A DNA stretch of 64,000 nt from Candidatus Bathyarchaeota archaeon (GCA_005888745.1 VBBS01000032.1:56116-120115), one strand, 5' to 3'. Shown: positions 8,378-17,787, counted from the first letter of the stretch. Notes: generated by a model not told the origin, from the sequence alone. Numbers and translations: made by a program.

Positions 8378-9478
8378 ATGGTTGACCAGGTCACCGTCCA
8401 GAAGCAAGTCGTTGTTCCAGAGGCAAGACTGAAGGACTTTTGCAATAAAGTTTGGATGAAGCTCGGCGTCCCGGCACATGACGCCAAGATAACAACGGAT
8501 GTCCTCGTGCTGGCGGATCTTCGCGGGATCGAATCCCATGGAGTCGCCCGTCTTCCTCGGTATTACGCGGATCTAAAGAATGGCTGGACAAAGCCGACAG
8601 ACCAAAGCAAGATTGTGAAAGAGACCAAGGCTACTGCGATGATTGACGGCGGGCAGAGCTTGGGCCAGGTGGTCGGGCACAGAGGAATGGAGTTGGCCAT
8701 CAAGAAGACCAAAGAGACCGCAATCGGGATTGTCTCTGTCCGGAATTCTCACCATTACGGAATTGCAGGCTACTATAGCCTCATGGCCTTGGAGCACGAT
8801 TTGATTGGGATGAGCATGACCAATGCCGCTCCGCTTGTAGTGCCCACCTTCGGTAGGAATGCGCTTCTCGGCACGAACCCGATTAGCTTGACTGCGCCTG
8901 CTGGGAAGGAGAAGGCATTCGTGTTAGACATGGCAACGTCTGTCGTTCCTCGCGGGAAGCTTGAGGTCTACGATCGTCAAGGAAGGAAGATGCCTCTAGG
9001 ATGGGCCGTGGACAAGACCGGAAGAGGAACTGAAGACCCACATGCAGTTCTCGATGCTTTGTCTAAGAGATTGGGTGGCGGGATTCTACCATTGGGTGGG
9101 GAAGGTGAGGAGCACTCGGGACACAAAGGGTACGGTCTGGCGCTAATGGTGGACGTTCTAACCGGAGTCTTGAGTGGCGCAGCAACGGGCCTTGGTGTCG
9201 ATGTTAACAAGGAAAAGCCCAATGTGGGTCATTTCTTCATGGCGTTGGACCCAGCAGCGTTTCGGCCACTGGACGACTTCAAGAGAGACATGGACAGGTT
9301 AGCCCGGGAGTTGAAGGATTCCCCGAAGGCCGAAGGCCAAACGCGAATCTACGTTCACGGCGAGAAGAGCTATGCCAGGATGGAAAAGTTCCAGAAGGAA
9401 GGCATTCCACTGAATCCCAAGGTTGTTGAAGCGCTGAGACAGGTTGGAACAGAGATCGGCGTTCCCTGGCTGGGGTAA
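8378..9478 (+). CDS. Malate/L-lactate/ureidoglycolate dehydrogenase family (Ldh2) oxidoreductase
   Basis: 366 aa from the ATG at 8378; the ORF track's 16 extra residues are unlikely. The family motif D-x-x-G-x-x-S-H-G-x-x-R is present as DLRGIESHGVARLPRYY. Also visible are SHHYGIAGYYSL, LLGTNPISLTAPAG, VLDMATSVV and GHKGYGLALMVD. These are NAD(P)-dependent dehydrogenases of 2-hydroxy acids that do not belong to the classic LDH/MDH fold. The substrate is not decided by sequence. The upstream nitroreductase is divergent. Confidence 0.88.
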   Translation: MVDQVTVQKQVVVPEARLKDFCNKVWMKLGVPAHDAKITTDVLVLADLRGIESHGVARLPRYYADLKNGWTKPTDQSKIVKETKATAMIDGGQSLGQVVGHRGMELAIKKTKETAIGIVSVRNSHHYGIAGYYSLMALEHDLIGMSMTNAAPLVVPTFGRNALLGTNPISLTAPAGKEKAFVLDMATSVVPRGKLEVYDRQGRKMPLGWAVDKTGRGTEDPHAVLDALSKRLGGGILPLGGEGEEHSGHKGYGLALMVDVLTGVLSGAATGLGVDVNKEKPNVGHFFMALDPAAFRPLDDFKRDMDRLARELKDSPKAEGQTRIYVHGEKSYARMEKFQKEGIPLNPKVVEALRQVGTEIGVPWLG

Positions 9479-9682
9479 CGCTCCCCGTCGCAACTCCCCT
9501 TAGCAACTTCTTGCCTACTATCCGGGCCTCATAACCTCGATATTTTTTCTATGATCCCGATATACACGGAGCCTTTAGACTCAATGAAACGTCTGACTGT
9601 TCTTTGCTTGTAACTTTGTCACTAGCTGCCCCAGAGGTTGGTAGCGGCGGAACTAGCGATTCGCCAGATTACTTGAGGCGTA

Positions 9683-9991
9683 TTGTCAGTCCCAACAAGT
9701 ACCAACAGCAACTCTACCCAGAAGCTAAAGCTTGGAGTGCTTTCCATGTTGGCTTCTCTTCCATTATTCTTAGTTCTCGGGGTCCTCAGGGGTTTTGACG
9801 TTATTCTGTTTCTCGTGGGCGTGATCATCTACTTTGAGGGCTTGGTCCAAGACCGAAAATGGGAAAAGGGAAGGAAACAAGCCACAACCGCAGAATCCAC
9901 AAAGAGATTACCTGGGCAAGCAATGCCCAGGGAGAGCGAGAGGGCCAAATGCCTTGTCGCTTTCAAGATGAATATCGGACGATTCGATTAA
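9683..9991 (+). CDS. Small membrane protein, hypothetical
   Basis: 102 aa in the track from TTG. A hydrophobic hairpin at about residues 17-50 (LSMLASLPLFLVLGVL, VILFLVGVIIYFEGLV) is followed by a charged, probably cytoplasmic tail. An ATG at 9747 would give a shorter version that still holds the membrane hairpin. No family is recognised. The start and the reality of the C-terminal 30 residues are uncertain. Confidence 0.4.
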   Translation: MSVPTSTNSNSTQKLKLGVLSMLASLPLFLVLGVLRGFDVILFLVGVIIYFEGLVQDRKWEKGRKQATTAESTKRLPGQAMPRESERAKCLVAFKMNIGRFD

Positions 9992-10191
9992 TAAGCGAAT
10001 CGAGACTTAGTCCATCAGGGAACTAGGTCCCAAGACAACTATCAATTCGAGTCCTTCTCGATTTCACCTTGATAGAGGACTCATGCACACTCGAAGAATA
10101 CCCGAGTGTCGCAGGTATATCCTCGGAGGCTAATGTTGGGTTAAACAGGGCTTAAGAGGCGTTTCACTCTATTCTCAGTTGTGGTCGTAAA

Positions 10192-10404
10192 ATGAGGAGA
10201 CTTATGGTCCTCATCGGGGCAGTGTTCGTCCTGCTTGGAATCGTGGCTGAGAGCTTGTACATTAGCAACGAGAAAGTCGCCTACAACGGCGCAGCAATAT
10301 CTGCCAACGCGTACATGATCTCAGGTCTTTTCCTCATCATCTTGGGACTAATCCTGACTCTGTCTGGAGCAAGAATCCCTAAGATCCGGATTCCGCACGT
10401 CTAG
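10192..10404 (+). CDS. Small two-helix membrane protein, hypothetical
   Basis: 70 aa. Two membrane segments are clear: VLIGAVFVLLGIVAESLYI and MISGLFLIILGLILTLSGA, joined by a short polar loop. The start is ATG. A hairpin with a T tract lies 30 bases after the stop, so the transcript seems to end there. The function is unknown. Confidence 0.55.
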   Translation: MRRLMVLIGAVFVLLGIVAESLYISNEKVAYNGAAISANAYMISGLFLIILGLILTLSGARIPKIRIPHV

Positions 10405-10434
10405 TTGTGGACCCGAATTCGAGTCTTTGGAATC

Positions 10435-10459
10435 AGAGCCTCGTTCGGGCTCTATTTTT
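10435..10459 (+). terminator. Hairpin plus T-tract after the 70-aa membrane gene
   Basis: AGAGCC-TCGTTCG-GGCTCT forms a 6-bp stem with a 7-base loop, followed by ATTTTT. It lies 30 bases downstream of the stop codon of the 70-aa gene. Confidence 0.5.
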
Positions 10460-10683
10460 CGGATTAAGTTTAGCTTTTGGTCACGACACCGGGGTCGATC
10501 TTGACCGCCGATGCCCCGTTATTCCGTGAGTGATGTCTCGAACTCCAACCGCGACTAATACAATTGCCATTATGAGGGCCAAGCGGGACTTCTTTTCTCT
10601 ATCAACTTAGGAGTCTTGCGAGATGTCACTGGATATCGGCATTTAGTAACTCCCTTTTTGAATTCCTAACGGAACGCGACAGG

Positions 10684-11376
10684 TTAGACTCGGAACAGAC
10701 GTATCAGGTAAGCGGCTAGGACAGTAACAACGAGAGGAGCCCCAAGAATGCCTGCCAGAAAAATTGGAAATGTCAACAATATCGCGATGACATGGATCGT
10801 TATCAGATGCAGAGAAGTATTTGCAAAGGGCTTGAGGCCCAGCATCCTGTCGTCAGTGAAAACTTTCAGCCGCAGACCAAGTCATCCGATCTTGTAAATC
10901 GCGACCATGGATGACAGGAAAACCCAGAGAAAGGTTGCTTGGAGCAAACGCGCGTAGCTGTAGGGAAGTTCTCTCAGCAAATTTTGAGGCAAGGAACATC
11001 CAGGTTGAATATGGGTTCCAGGAACCAACACGCCCGCCGACAAGAGAAGGGCCGATGTTGCGACAATAGGCCGGAAGTCGCCTAGATAGTTGGTTTGGAT
11101 GCGTGATCTGTCTGCTCCCATCGATATCGCGTATCCCTCAAGATTTTCGACGCGACGACGCGCGTAACTGGACGAAAACAAAATGTAGACAATGTTAGCT
11201 AGGAGTAGCGGGATGCCGAGGGAAATATCGCCTGTGAAGTCCGTTTTTACGCTATAAGCGTAGTATCCTAACAAACTCAGGATAAGAGGCGGAAGAAATT
11301 CTACAAGGGCACTCCGGCCTAAAATGGTAGACCAAAACGAGCGAAGAGACGCTCAAACCAGAGCTTGGATAATCAT
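10684..11376 (-). pseudogene. Membrane protein gene with two in-frame TGA codons
   Basis: One frame of 231 codons looks coding throughout. It runs from ATG (MIIQALV), through TGA at 11353-11355, to the 130-aa ORF of the track, then TGA at 10882-10884, and on to a last hydrophobic segment (HLITIHVIAILLTFPIFLAGIL) ending at TAA 10684. At least five membrane segments are visible. Both TGAs could come from CGA by C-to-T change. A shorter product from an internal TTG (10882-11274) may still be made. No family is recognised. It follows the helicase on the same strand. Confidence 0.6.
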
Positions 11377-11408
11377 CTGGCGTAGAGATCAATCTGTCTA
11401 ACGTCGTC

Positions 11409-12974
11409 CTAGTTATCTTGAGAGCTGGACCAATCATCCAAGGTCCGTTTTGTCTTCGACGGAGGCTTCGCTCCTTTCTTCTTGACCGTCTGCAGAAAGC
11501 GGTGCATCTGTTGCTCTCTCTTCTGGCTTGTCCAGTAGTACGCCTCGTCAATCGTTCCCTCTGACATGAGTACTGTCATTTTTCCCTGCCTCGTCCTGCC
11601 AGTACGCCCCCTACGCTGTATCAGGCGGATCTCGGACGGAACGGCTTCATAGAATATGACATGGTCAACGTCTGGAACGTGAAGTCCCTCTTCACCTATG
11701 CTAGTTGTCACGAGTAAGTTATGCCGTCCCTCTCGAAAGTCCTCGAGGATACTCATTTGCTCGGCCTGGCTCAAACCCACGTCATCAGTATCCCGAGTTG
11801 CTTGACCGACAAAGCGAACAGCGGAGACACCTTCTAGCTTGTTCAGTCTCTCAACAAGTGTCTCAACAGTATCTCTATACTGAGTGAAGACTATGATTTT
11901 CGAATCCTTGTTCAACTTCATATCCTCCTCGACAAGCTCTCGAAGTCTCTTCTGCTTGGGATGCTCTCTTTCCTCCACCGAAAATGCTAGCCGCCTAGCT
12001 TCGAGAATCTTAGAGTCCCTTGAGAGGCTCTTGCCTGACTTGCTACTTGCGGTCTCTAGCTTCGCGAGATATCTAACGAGATTATGCAAACCCTGTGTCT
12101 CCAGCACGTCGATTGCATGACTCAACGACATCGCCTGGGCCTGCAAAATCACGGCCCCATACAAGGCCCCAGACCCACCCCTTCTCAGACTCTTGCGCAA
12201 CTTCTCCCCAAGCTCTAGCAGCATCCGCTTGTTTGCGCGAACACCGGACGGCAACTGATGCATGGCCCTAAGCTTCTCCGTCCTCTCCTCCATCGCGGCT
12301 CGGAGAATCTTGCTAATTTCCTTGTAGGCTGAAGATAGTGGGACCCGTACCCAGTTTATCGCCACGTCGTTGACATACTGAACTACATCCTCGTCTTCCT
12401 CAGTTCTCATCTCTACGTTGGTGATCGCAAGCTTGTCGCAAATCTCTCGGACCCGCTCTTTTCGGGCGCTTGGCGAGGCAGTTAGCCCAAGTATCAACGG
12501 GTTCGATGCTTGTCTCTTGTAGTTCTCGGCTACCTCAGAGTAAGCATAGTCTCGAACGCACCGATGTGCCTCGTCAAAAACGATCAAACAGACGTTGCTA
12601 AGCGTGTAACGTTCACTCGAGACATCGTTTCTAATTACTTCTGGAGTAGCAAAAACCAATTGAGATCCCTCGAAATCCGTGACCCTCGAAGCCGGAGGAT
12701 TTTCTCCTGTCAGGACCGATGATCTGACGTTCTTGTCGGGAAAGTGTTCTTTGAAAAACTCGGCATGTTGGAGAACGAGCGGTTTTGTCGGGGCAAGAAT
12801 AACGACTTTGTCCCTCCGGTATTCGGAAAGGCGCTTCACGGCTACTAGCAAGGCGACTATGGTCTTGCCTAGCCCAGTCGGAAGAACAACAAGCGTGTTG
12901 GCTTTGGCGGCGGACTCTGCAATGGTGCTTTGATATTCTCTTGCCTCAATGCCTAGTGGCCTGGAAACCTGCAG
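11409..12974 (-). CDS. Hef-like superfamily 2 helicase (XPF/FANCM-type, helicase part only)
   Basis: About 521 aa when extended upstream of the ORF track. The track starts at an internal TTG and loses the P-loop. The true N-terminus reads QVSRPLGIEAREYQ, then Walker A LPTGLGKT, then VFDEAH (DEAH box), LGLTASP, IVFTQYRDTVETL and the motif VI region RRGRTGR. No ERCC4 nuclease or HhH domain follows, so it is shorter than euryarchaeal Hef. No ATG/GTG/TTG precedes Walker A in frame; a CTG at 12974, after GAGG, is the best start. Role inferred: fork and branched-DNA repair. Confidence 0.85.
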   Translation of the reverse strand: MQVSRPLGIEAREYQSTIAESAAKANTLVVLPTGLGKTIVALLVAVKRLSEYRRDKVVILAPTKPLVLQHAEFFKEHFPDKNVRSSVLTGENPPASRVTDFEGSQLVFATPEVIRNDVSSERYTLSNVCLIVFDEAHRCVRDYAYSEVAENYKRQASNPLILGLTASPSARKERVREICDKLAITNVEMRTEEDEDVVQYVNDVAINWVRVPLSSAYKEISKILRAAMEERTEKLRAMHQLPSGVRANKRMLLELGEKLRKSLRRGGSGALYGAVILQAQAMSLSHAIDVLETQGLHNLVRYLAKLETASSKSGKSLSRDSKILEARRLAFSVEEREHPKQKRLRELVEEDMKLNKDSKIIVFTQYRDTVETLVERLNKLEGVSAVRFVGQATRDTDDVGLSQAEQMSILEDFREGRHNLLVTTSIGEEGLHVPDVDHVIFYEAVPSEIRLIQRRGRTGRTRQGKMTVLMSEGTIDEAYYWTSQKREQQMHRFLQTVKKKGAKPPSKTKRTLDDWSSSQDN

Positions 12975-12995
12975 TTTGCCTCTGCGCCTTCTCTT

Positions 12996-13622
12996 CTAAG
13001 GAGAAGGCGGGACCGGGTTTAAGGGTGTGCTCCTGATCTCTTGGATATGTTTTCTGCCGAAGGTCAATAGGAGAATAGAGGCCGAGACCCATGCGACCAG
13101 AGCCGCGTTCACGTACATAGCCCTGAGCGGCCTACCAAAGTAGAGAAAGCCCAGCATAGCTAGAACCACGGCGAAGATGCTCAGAGTCTGATACCGATCC
13201 AATAATCCAAGGTCTCTACGTCCGACAGTCCAGAGTTTGTAGACGGTCGCAAGATACAATGCTAGTCCCAGTAGTCCTGTCGTTGCAAGCGAAATGACGC
13301 CCCAGTAAGGCACGCGAAGAATCAGGAGACCTACTTCGTCAGCAATCAGACCGGCTCCCACCCCGACAACCAACGCGCCGTCCCATCGGGTGCGGACATC
13401 TGTCGCAAAGACCATAATCGTTGACGAAGCCAGCAACAGTATAACCCCGTAGTAGAGATGGTGAATGTGAAATCCCTGAACTCGGATAACAGGACACGAC
13501 TGAGTGCACCTCGCCTCAACGGTGACAAACAATCTAGCCACGATAACAGCCATTGTGAACCCTACGGCAGCGAAGAGGAATCCTACTGGTCCAAGCAGTG
13601 GCGCGCCCTTTGGCCGGCTCAA
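12996..13622 (-). CDS. Polytopic membrane protein, hypothetical
   Basis: 208 aa with about six membrane segments (PVGFLFAAVGFTMAVIVARLF, IMVFATD..., GALVVGVGAGLIADEVGLLI and others). A striking HIHHLYYGVILL stretch at about residue 50, plus a pair of Cys in CTQSCPVI, could bind metal or heme, but no family is recognised. It ends in TAG in the same frame as the helicase that follows. A TATA-like CTTAAAAG lies about 70 bases upstream. Confidence 0.6.
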   Translation of the reverse strand: MSRPKGAPLLGPVGFLFAAVGFTMAVIVARLFVTVEARCTQSCPVIRVQGFHIHHLYYGVILLLASSTIMVFATDVRTRWDGALVVGVGAGLIADEVGLLILRVPYWGVISLATTGLLGLALYLATVYKLWTVGRRDLGLLDRYQTLSIFAVVLAMLGFLYFGRPLRAMYVNAALVAWVSASILLLTFGRKHIQEIRSTPLNPVPPSP

Positions 13623-13775
13623 ACTAAACTAGACCCAATCCATCTGGCCTTCTTTAGTCTATCCCGGTCGCTCTGTGATCTCTGATAGGGCTTTTAAGAA
13701 AAATCCTCATTTACAACTTTTTGCGCGGTTATTGAGAATGAAGACCGTACCCCGGGCCATTCATACTGGTAACGA

Positions 13776-15338
13776 GTGAACAAAACAGAGGAACTTGTCA
13801 TGGCATGGAGAGAGTTGAGGCACAACGGTGTGGCCTTTCCGCCGCCCTACGAGCCTAAGGGACTTTCTATCCGAATCCGTGGGACTGTTGTCCAACTTTC
13901 TCTTGCAGCTGAGGAGTTAGCCTACGCATGGGGGAAGAAGCGAACCACCCCCTATATCCAAGACCCGGTTTTCCAAGCAAACTTTCTCTCAGATTTTCTC
14001 AAGCTCTTGCCAGCAAGCTTTGCAAATGCAAAGTATTCCGAAATCGACTTCTCGCCCGTCCACGAGTATCAGACAAAAGAAGAACTTCAAAGACAGAATC
14101 TTGACTTCAAGAAGAAAACAGCCGGTGAGCGAAAGCAACTTCGCCTATCGCTGAAGGAGAAGTACGGGTTCGCGGAGATTGATGGAGTCAAGACTGAGAT
14201 CGCCAACTGGATGGTAGAGCCTCCAAGTCTCTTCATGGGAAGAGGCAGCCACCCGATGAGGGGACGTTGGAAGCCGAGAATCCACCACGAGGATGTTGTT
14301 CTAAACCTCTCTGAGAGCGTCGAGGCTCCTCCGGGCAACTGGAAAAAAATTGTCCACGATCACGAATCCATCTGGATCGCTCACTGGGTGGACAAACTCA
14401 GCAATGTGCGCAAGTACGTCTGGCCCAGTGACATCTCCGACCTCCGTCAAGAGCGAGACAAGCTCAAGTACGATGCTGCCCGGAAACTGCAACGCCGTCT
14501 CTCGGACGTTCGACAATTCATCGACAAGAATCTTCAATCACCAGACTTGAAGATGCGCAAGCTTGCGACCGTCTCATACCTAATAGACAATCTGGCTATG
14601 AGGGTGGGCGACGAGAAAGACGAAGATGAAGCGGATACGGTAGGTGCCTCAACCCTCAGGGTGGAACACCTCAAATTCCTGTCGCACGAGGTCGAATTTG
14701 ACTTCCTGGGGAAGGACAGCGTCCGTTGGCAGAAGACCCTGAAGGTTGACGGAGGGAACGCGCCCATTCGTAGGAATCTCCAGGAATTCTCGCAGGGAAA
14801 GAAGCCTGAAGACCTCGTATTCGATGGGATCACCTCTCAGCACGTGAACCGTTTCCTTAACAAGGCGATGAGAGGCCTAACGGCGAAAGTGTTCAGGACC
14901 CATCACGCCACGGAGACAGTCCAGACTTACCTGCGGAAACATAACGGGTTCAAGCCAGATGAGCCCCCCTACGTCAAGTTGCACCATGCTCGCGTTGCGA
15001 ATCTTGAGGCGGCGATAAGGTGCAATCATAAGAGGACCCCACCGAAGACTTGGGAGGGAACCCTCCTCAAAAAGCAGCAGCGTTTGGATGAGTGGAAAAC
15101 AAAAGAGGCTAAGACCGACAAGCAGAAGATGAGACTGGAGGAACGCATCCGAAAACTGAAGCTTGACGTCGACCTCCAGAAACGCACTCGCGATTACAAT
15201 CTCAACACTTCTCTTAGAAACTATATCGATCCAAGGGTCTACAAGAGCTGGGCAAACAGAGCAGAATTCGACTGGAAGGGAATCTATCCCAAGACTCTGC
15301 AGCGAAAATTTTTCTGGGCGTCTCGGGCCAAAGCCTAA
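13776..15338 (+). CDS. DNA topoisomerase IB (eukaryotic type)
   Basis: 520 aa. It relaxes supercoils through a 3'-phosphotyrosine. The N-terminal core has NGVAFPPPYEPKG, then EPPSLFMGRGSHPMRGRWK, as in eukaryotic Top1. The catalytic part has MRVGDEKDEDEADTVG, KVFRTHHATETV and the tyrosine motif TSLRNYIDPRVYKSW, where Y lies in the N-Y-x-D-P-R context. A charged linker separates the last two. Among archaea this enzyme marks Thaumarchaeota and close relatives. The GTG start at 13776 and an ATG at 13800 are both possible. Confidence 0.93.
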   Translation: MNKTEELVMAWRELRHNGVAFPPPYEPKGLSIRIRGTVVQLSLAAEELAYAWGKKRTTPYIQDPVFQANFLSDFLKLLPASFANAKYSEIDFSPVHEYQTKEELQRQNLDFKKKTAGERKQLRLSLKEKYGFAEIDGVKTEIANWMVEPPSLFMGRGSHPMRGRWKPRIHHEDVVLNLSESVEAPPGNWKKIVHDHESIWIAHWVDKLSNVRKYVWPSDISDLRQERDKLKYDAARKLQRRLSDVRQFIDKNLQSPDLKMRKLATVSYLIDNLAMRVGDEKDEDEADTVGASTLRVEHLKFLSHEVEFDFLGKDSVRWQKTLKVDGGNAPIRRNLQEFSQGKKPEDLVFDGITSQHVNRFLNKAMRGLTAKVFRTHHATETVQTYLRKHNGFKPDEPPYVKLHHARVANLEAAIRCNHKRTPPKTWEGTLLKKQQRLDEWKTKEAKTDKQKMRLEERIRKLKLDVDLQKRTRDYNLNTSLRNYIDPRVYKSWANRAEFDWKGIYPKTLQRKFFWASRAKA

Positions 15339-15344
15339 CTCGTT

Positions 15345-16178
15345 CTATCGCGACTTTTTAGGACCCTTCAGCCAGCCTCCAATTCCGAGCTCCCTGGGCT
15401 TGCTAGCCGGTTCGATCGTAACCGAGCCATCATTGTGAATTCTTAACCGCCGCCATCTGTTGTCGCTTGACATTCCGCGCAGAGTTCTCACCCTTGCAAA
15501 GTGTACAACTTGTCCTCCCTCGTCGCTGCTCCGGAATTCGATAATGCCATCGCAAAGTGATTCAAACTGTTTGTAGAAAGAGTCAGACGCGATTCCCATC
15601 ATCACCGAATGAAACATTGCGAGCCCCCGGATTCTTGCATAGGGGATGATCCTGGTCCTCCAGATATCGACCATCAACTTCTCATCGGTGTAGTGACACA
15701 TCACTGACGTGTTGTCGTCAATGTGCAGCCACTTTTTCTCGTCCTCGGCAACTCCTTCTCGAATTATGTTGACTACTTTGCTGCTCCAGTGATTGAGGTC
15801 GAAGGACTGGTGCTCGTAAGCCTCCCTTCCCTTCGATCGCATCCCTTCAGGCGTTTCGGGATGGGCCAGCCCGGTCATCACATCGTAAGTATCCAGTATT
15901 CGGAGCTGGTCGCTCCGCTCTAGTCCTTTCACATCTAGTCCGAGCTTGGTAAAGGAATCTCGAACCTCGTGAGGTGGGTGCATGTAGGTATGATATTCTG
16001 TCCGTGCCCCGTTTCTCAACCCGCTAGCGGCTATTGTGAGCGATGTCTCGTACCAGGGCGAATCTGGACCGAACTCTACCAGATAACTTGCTCCAAATCT
16101 GATTCCATTAGGAACGAGATCCTCAAGAATTGCTAGCACCGGAGTCTGTTCCATAGTCGAGGTTTCACGCTCTACCAT
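15345..16178 (-). CDS. RecA/KaiC-like domain protein without a clear P-loop
   Basis: 277 aa. GIRFGASYLVEFGPDSPWYETSLTIAASGLRNGARTEYHTY has the layout of a KaiC/RadA-type domain, but where Walker A should be there is no GxxxxGKT. VVNIIREG, KKWLHIDD and YARIRGLAMFHSVM fit later strands. It resembles archaeal KaiC-like sensor or adaptor proteins that lost ATP binding; this is inferred. The last residues are LGIGGWLKGPKKSR, a tail that recurs on the alpha/beta hydrolase at 44.7 kb. Confidence 0.55.
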   Translation of the reverse strand: MVERETSTMEQTPVLAILEDLVPNGIRFGASYLVEFGPDSPWYETSLTIAASGLRNGARTEYHTYMHPPHEVRDSFTKLGLDVKGLERSDQLRILDTYDVMTGLAHPETPEGMRSKGREAYEHQSFDLNHWSSKVVNIIREGVAEDEKKWLHIDDNTSVMCHYTDEKLMVDIWRTRIIPYARIRGLAMFHSVMMGIASDSFYKQFESLCDGIIEFRSSDEGGQVVHFARVRTLRGMSSDNRWRRLRIHNDGSVTIEPASKPRELGIGGWLKGPKKSR

Positions 16179-16688
16179 GTTTGGTCTCTAATCTCTAACA
16201 CTTACGGTGGTTCTGTTAACTCACCGTCGGTGAGATAGCCTCTTGGGCATGCTGGGTCAAGGGTATACCTAACCGTCTCCCTCTTGGTATGGGAGTCTCC
16301 ATTCTTGATTTTGAAACCCTAGCAGGACACGAGTTGGGGTTTGATCGTGTAGGGCTCTCTGGTCGGGAAGCCTCTCTTTAGAGACTTCATCCTGCCGCTA
16401 GTATCCCCGCCGCTCGAGATATGACGCAGAGCTTGTAATGGCTGAGAGAATCGTAATGAGCGAGCAGGCCGTAAGAGGAGTGAGCCTTCGCAGCGAAGTC
16501 GCGTCGTAAGCCAAACCGATCTTTATGGTGTCGCTAACCGTCCTCCTGAATAACTCCAACAACAGTAGAACGTCTCGTGTTGGAGTGTAGTATTGCCAGA
16601 CTGACTTGGACTGCCTAAACGGGTAAAGAGAGGCCGAAAACTTGCCTATAAGTCGGACAGGCATCCGACGATGAGTTAACGGACGGTT
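16179..16688. other. 510-base intergenic region with hairpins, no firm gene
   Basis: It lies between two divergent genes. It holds a perfect hairpin CTCACC-GTC-GGTGAG (16220-16234) and an ACACGA/TCGTGT stem (16327-16350) that may extend through flanking CCCT/AGGG. An 88-aa ORF on the minus strand (16398-16664) has a weak hydrophobic end but no family or good start. A CCTATAAG box at about 16648 may serve the dehydrogenase gene. It could hold an unrecognised RNA. Confidence 0.3.
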
Positions 16689-17780
16689 GTGGTTAAAGCT
16701 GAACTAGCTCCTGCCAGAGATAATCAGACCAACCGAGAATCAATTTATGACAAAGGAATCGTGAGCGACCCATTGCCAAGGCCCAATCTGTTGATTACAA
16801 CTGATGTCGTCGACCCGGGTAGCATTCGGGCCCTATCCAGATACGCGAGAGTTTTCAGCTCGACTGTCCTTGATGAGGCATCGTTGAGTCAACTCTTACC
16901 GTCGATCGATATCCTTCTCGTGTTCTTCTGGCCCAGCTTCCTGACTCTTGAAAACTTGTCGAGGATGAGCAATCTGCGACTTATTCAGAGCATCCTCGCC
17001 GGTGTTAACCACATTCCCTTCGCCCAGCTGGACAAGAAGGTCGTTGTTTGTAGCAACGCGGGTGCCTATTCTGACGAGGTTGCCGAGTACGCCTGGTCTT
17101 TGTTGCTGTCTGCCGCCAAGAGGATAGTTGACTTTCACAACGCAGTCAAGACTGATCAATGGACTTTGAGACGAACCTTAGGCGGGAGAGAAGTGACCAT
17201 TATGGAGGAAAAAACGCTTGGCATTCTTGGATACGGCGGCATAGGGTCAGCCGTTGCGCGAATAGGTAAGGGGTTCATGGTGAAGATCTACGCTTTCTCG
17301 AGAAAACCGGTTCGAGAGAAAGGCGTGAGATCTTTTCAAGGGGACAAAGGACTATTGAGAGTCCTGGCGCAGAGCGATGCGGTCATGGTCTCGCTCCCGC
17401 TGACAAAGTTCACCAACAAGTTCATCGGCGCATTTGAGCTTGCCATGATGAAGAAAGATGCAATACTCGTCAACATAGCACGGGGAGAGCTCGTAGACGA
17501 AACCGCGCTCTACGAGCACCTCAAAACGAACCCGGAGTTTCGATACGCGACTGATGTATGGTGGTACAGAGAAGGAAAAGAGTCCCTCAAGACCGTCAAT
17601 CCCTTCTTCGAATTGTCCAACTTCATCGGGACCCCTCACGTATCGGGCCCATCAGGATTAGCTACCGGAAAGCCGGTGAGGTTTGCTGTCGCCAATGTTA
17701 TTCGATTCCTTAGGGGTCTCAAACCAAAGAACGTCGTAGATCCCGCGGAATACCTCGTCACGGACAGGCAAGAATACTAG
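16689..17780 (+). CDS. D-isomer-specific 2-hydroxyacid dehydrogenase
   Basis: 363 aa (the N-terminal ~24 residues may be too long; a GTG at about 16761 is in frame). The NAD-binding domain has GILGYGGIGSAVARIGKGF, then ILVNIARGELVDETAL with the catalytic Arg, a glutamate-region equivalent near TDVWWYREG, and GTPHVSGPSG with the catalytic His. It interconverts 2-oxo and D-2-hydroxy acids. The substrate is unknown. It is convergent with threonine dehydratase. Confidence 0.88.
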   Translation: MVKAELAPARDNQTNRESIYDKGIVSDPLPRPNLLITTDVVDPGSIRALSRYARVFSSTVLDEASLSQLLPSIDILLVFFWPSFLTLENLSRMSNLRLIQSILAGVNHIPFAQLDKKVVVCSNAGAYSDEVAEYAWSLLLSAAKRIVDFHNAVKTDQWTLRRTLGGREVTIMEEKTLGILGYGGIGSAVARIGKGFMVKIYAFSRKPVREKGVRSFQGDKGLLRVLAQSDAVMVSLPLTKFTNKFIGAFELAMMKKDAILVNIARGELVDETALYEHLKTNPEFRYATDVWWYREGKESLKTVNPFFELSNFIGTPHVSGPSGLATGKPVRFAVANVIRFLRGLKPKNVVDPAEYLVTDRQEY

Positions 17781-17787
17781 ATTCTCG

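Noticed and set aside
10882-10884. TGA read as Trp or selenocysteine in the 11 kb membrane gene
   Set aside because: folD, MTHFS and others end in TGA, and no SECIS-like structure or Sec context was seen. The Rdx protein has Cys, not Sec.
16398-16664. 88-aa minus-strand ORF in the 16.2-16.7 kb gap
   Set aside because: Weakly hydrophobic end, no standard start context and no family; not enough to call a gene.
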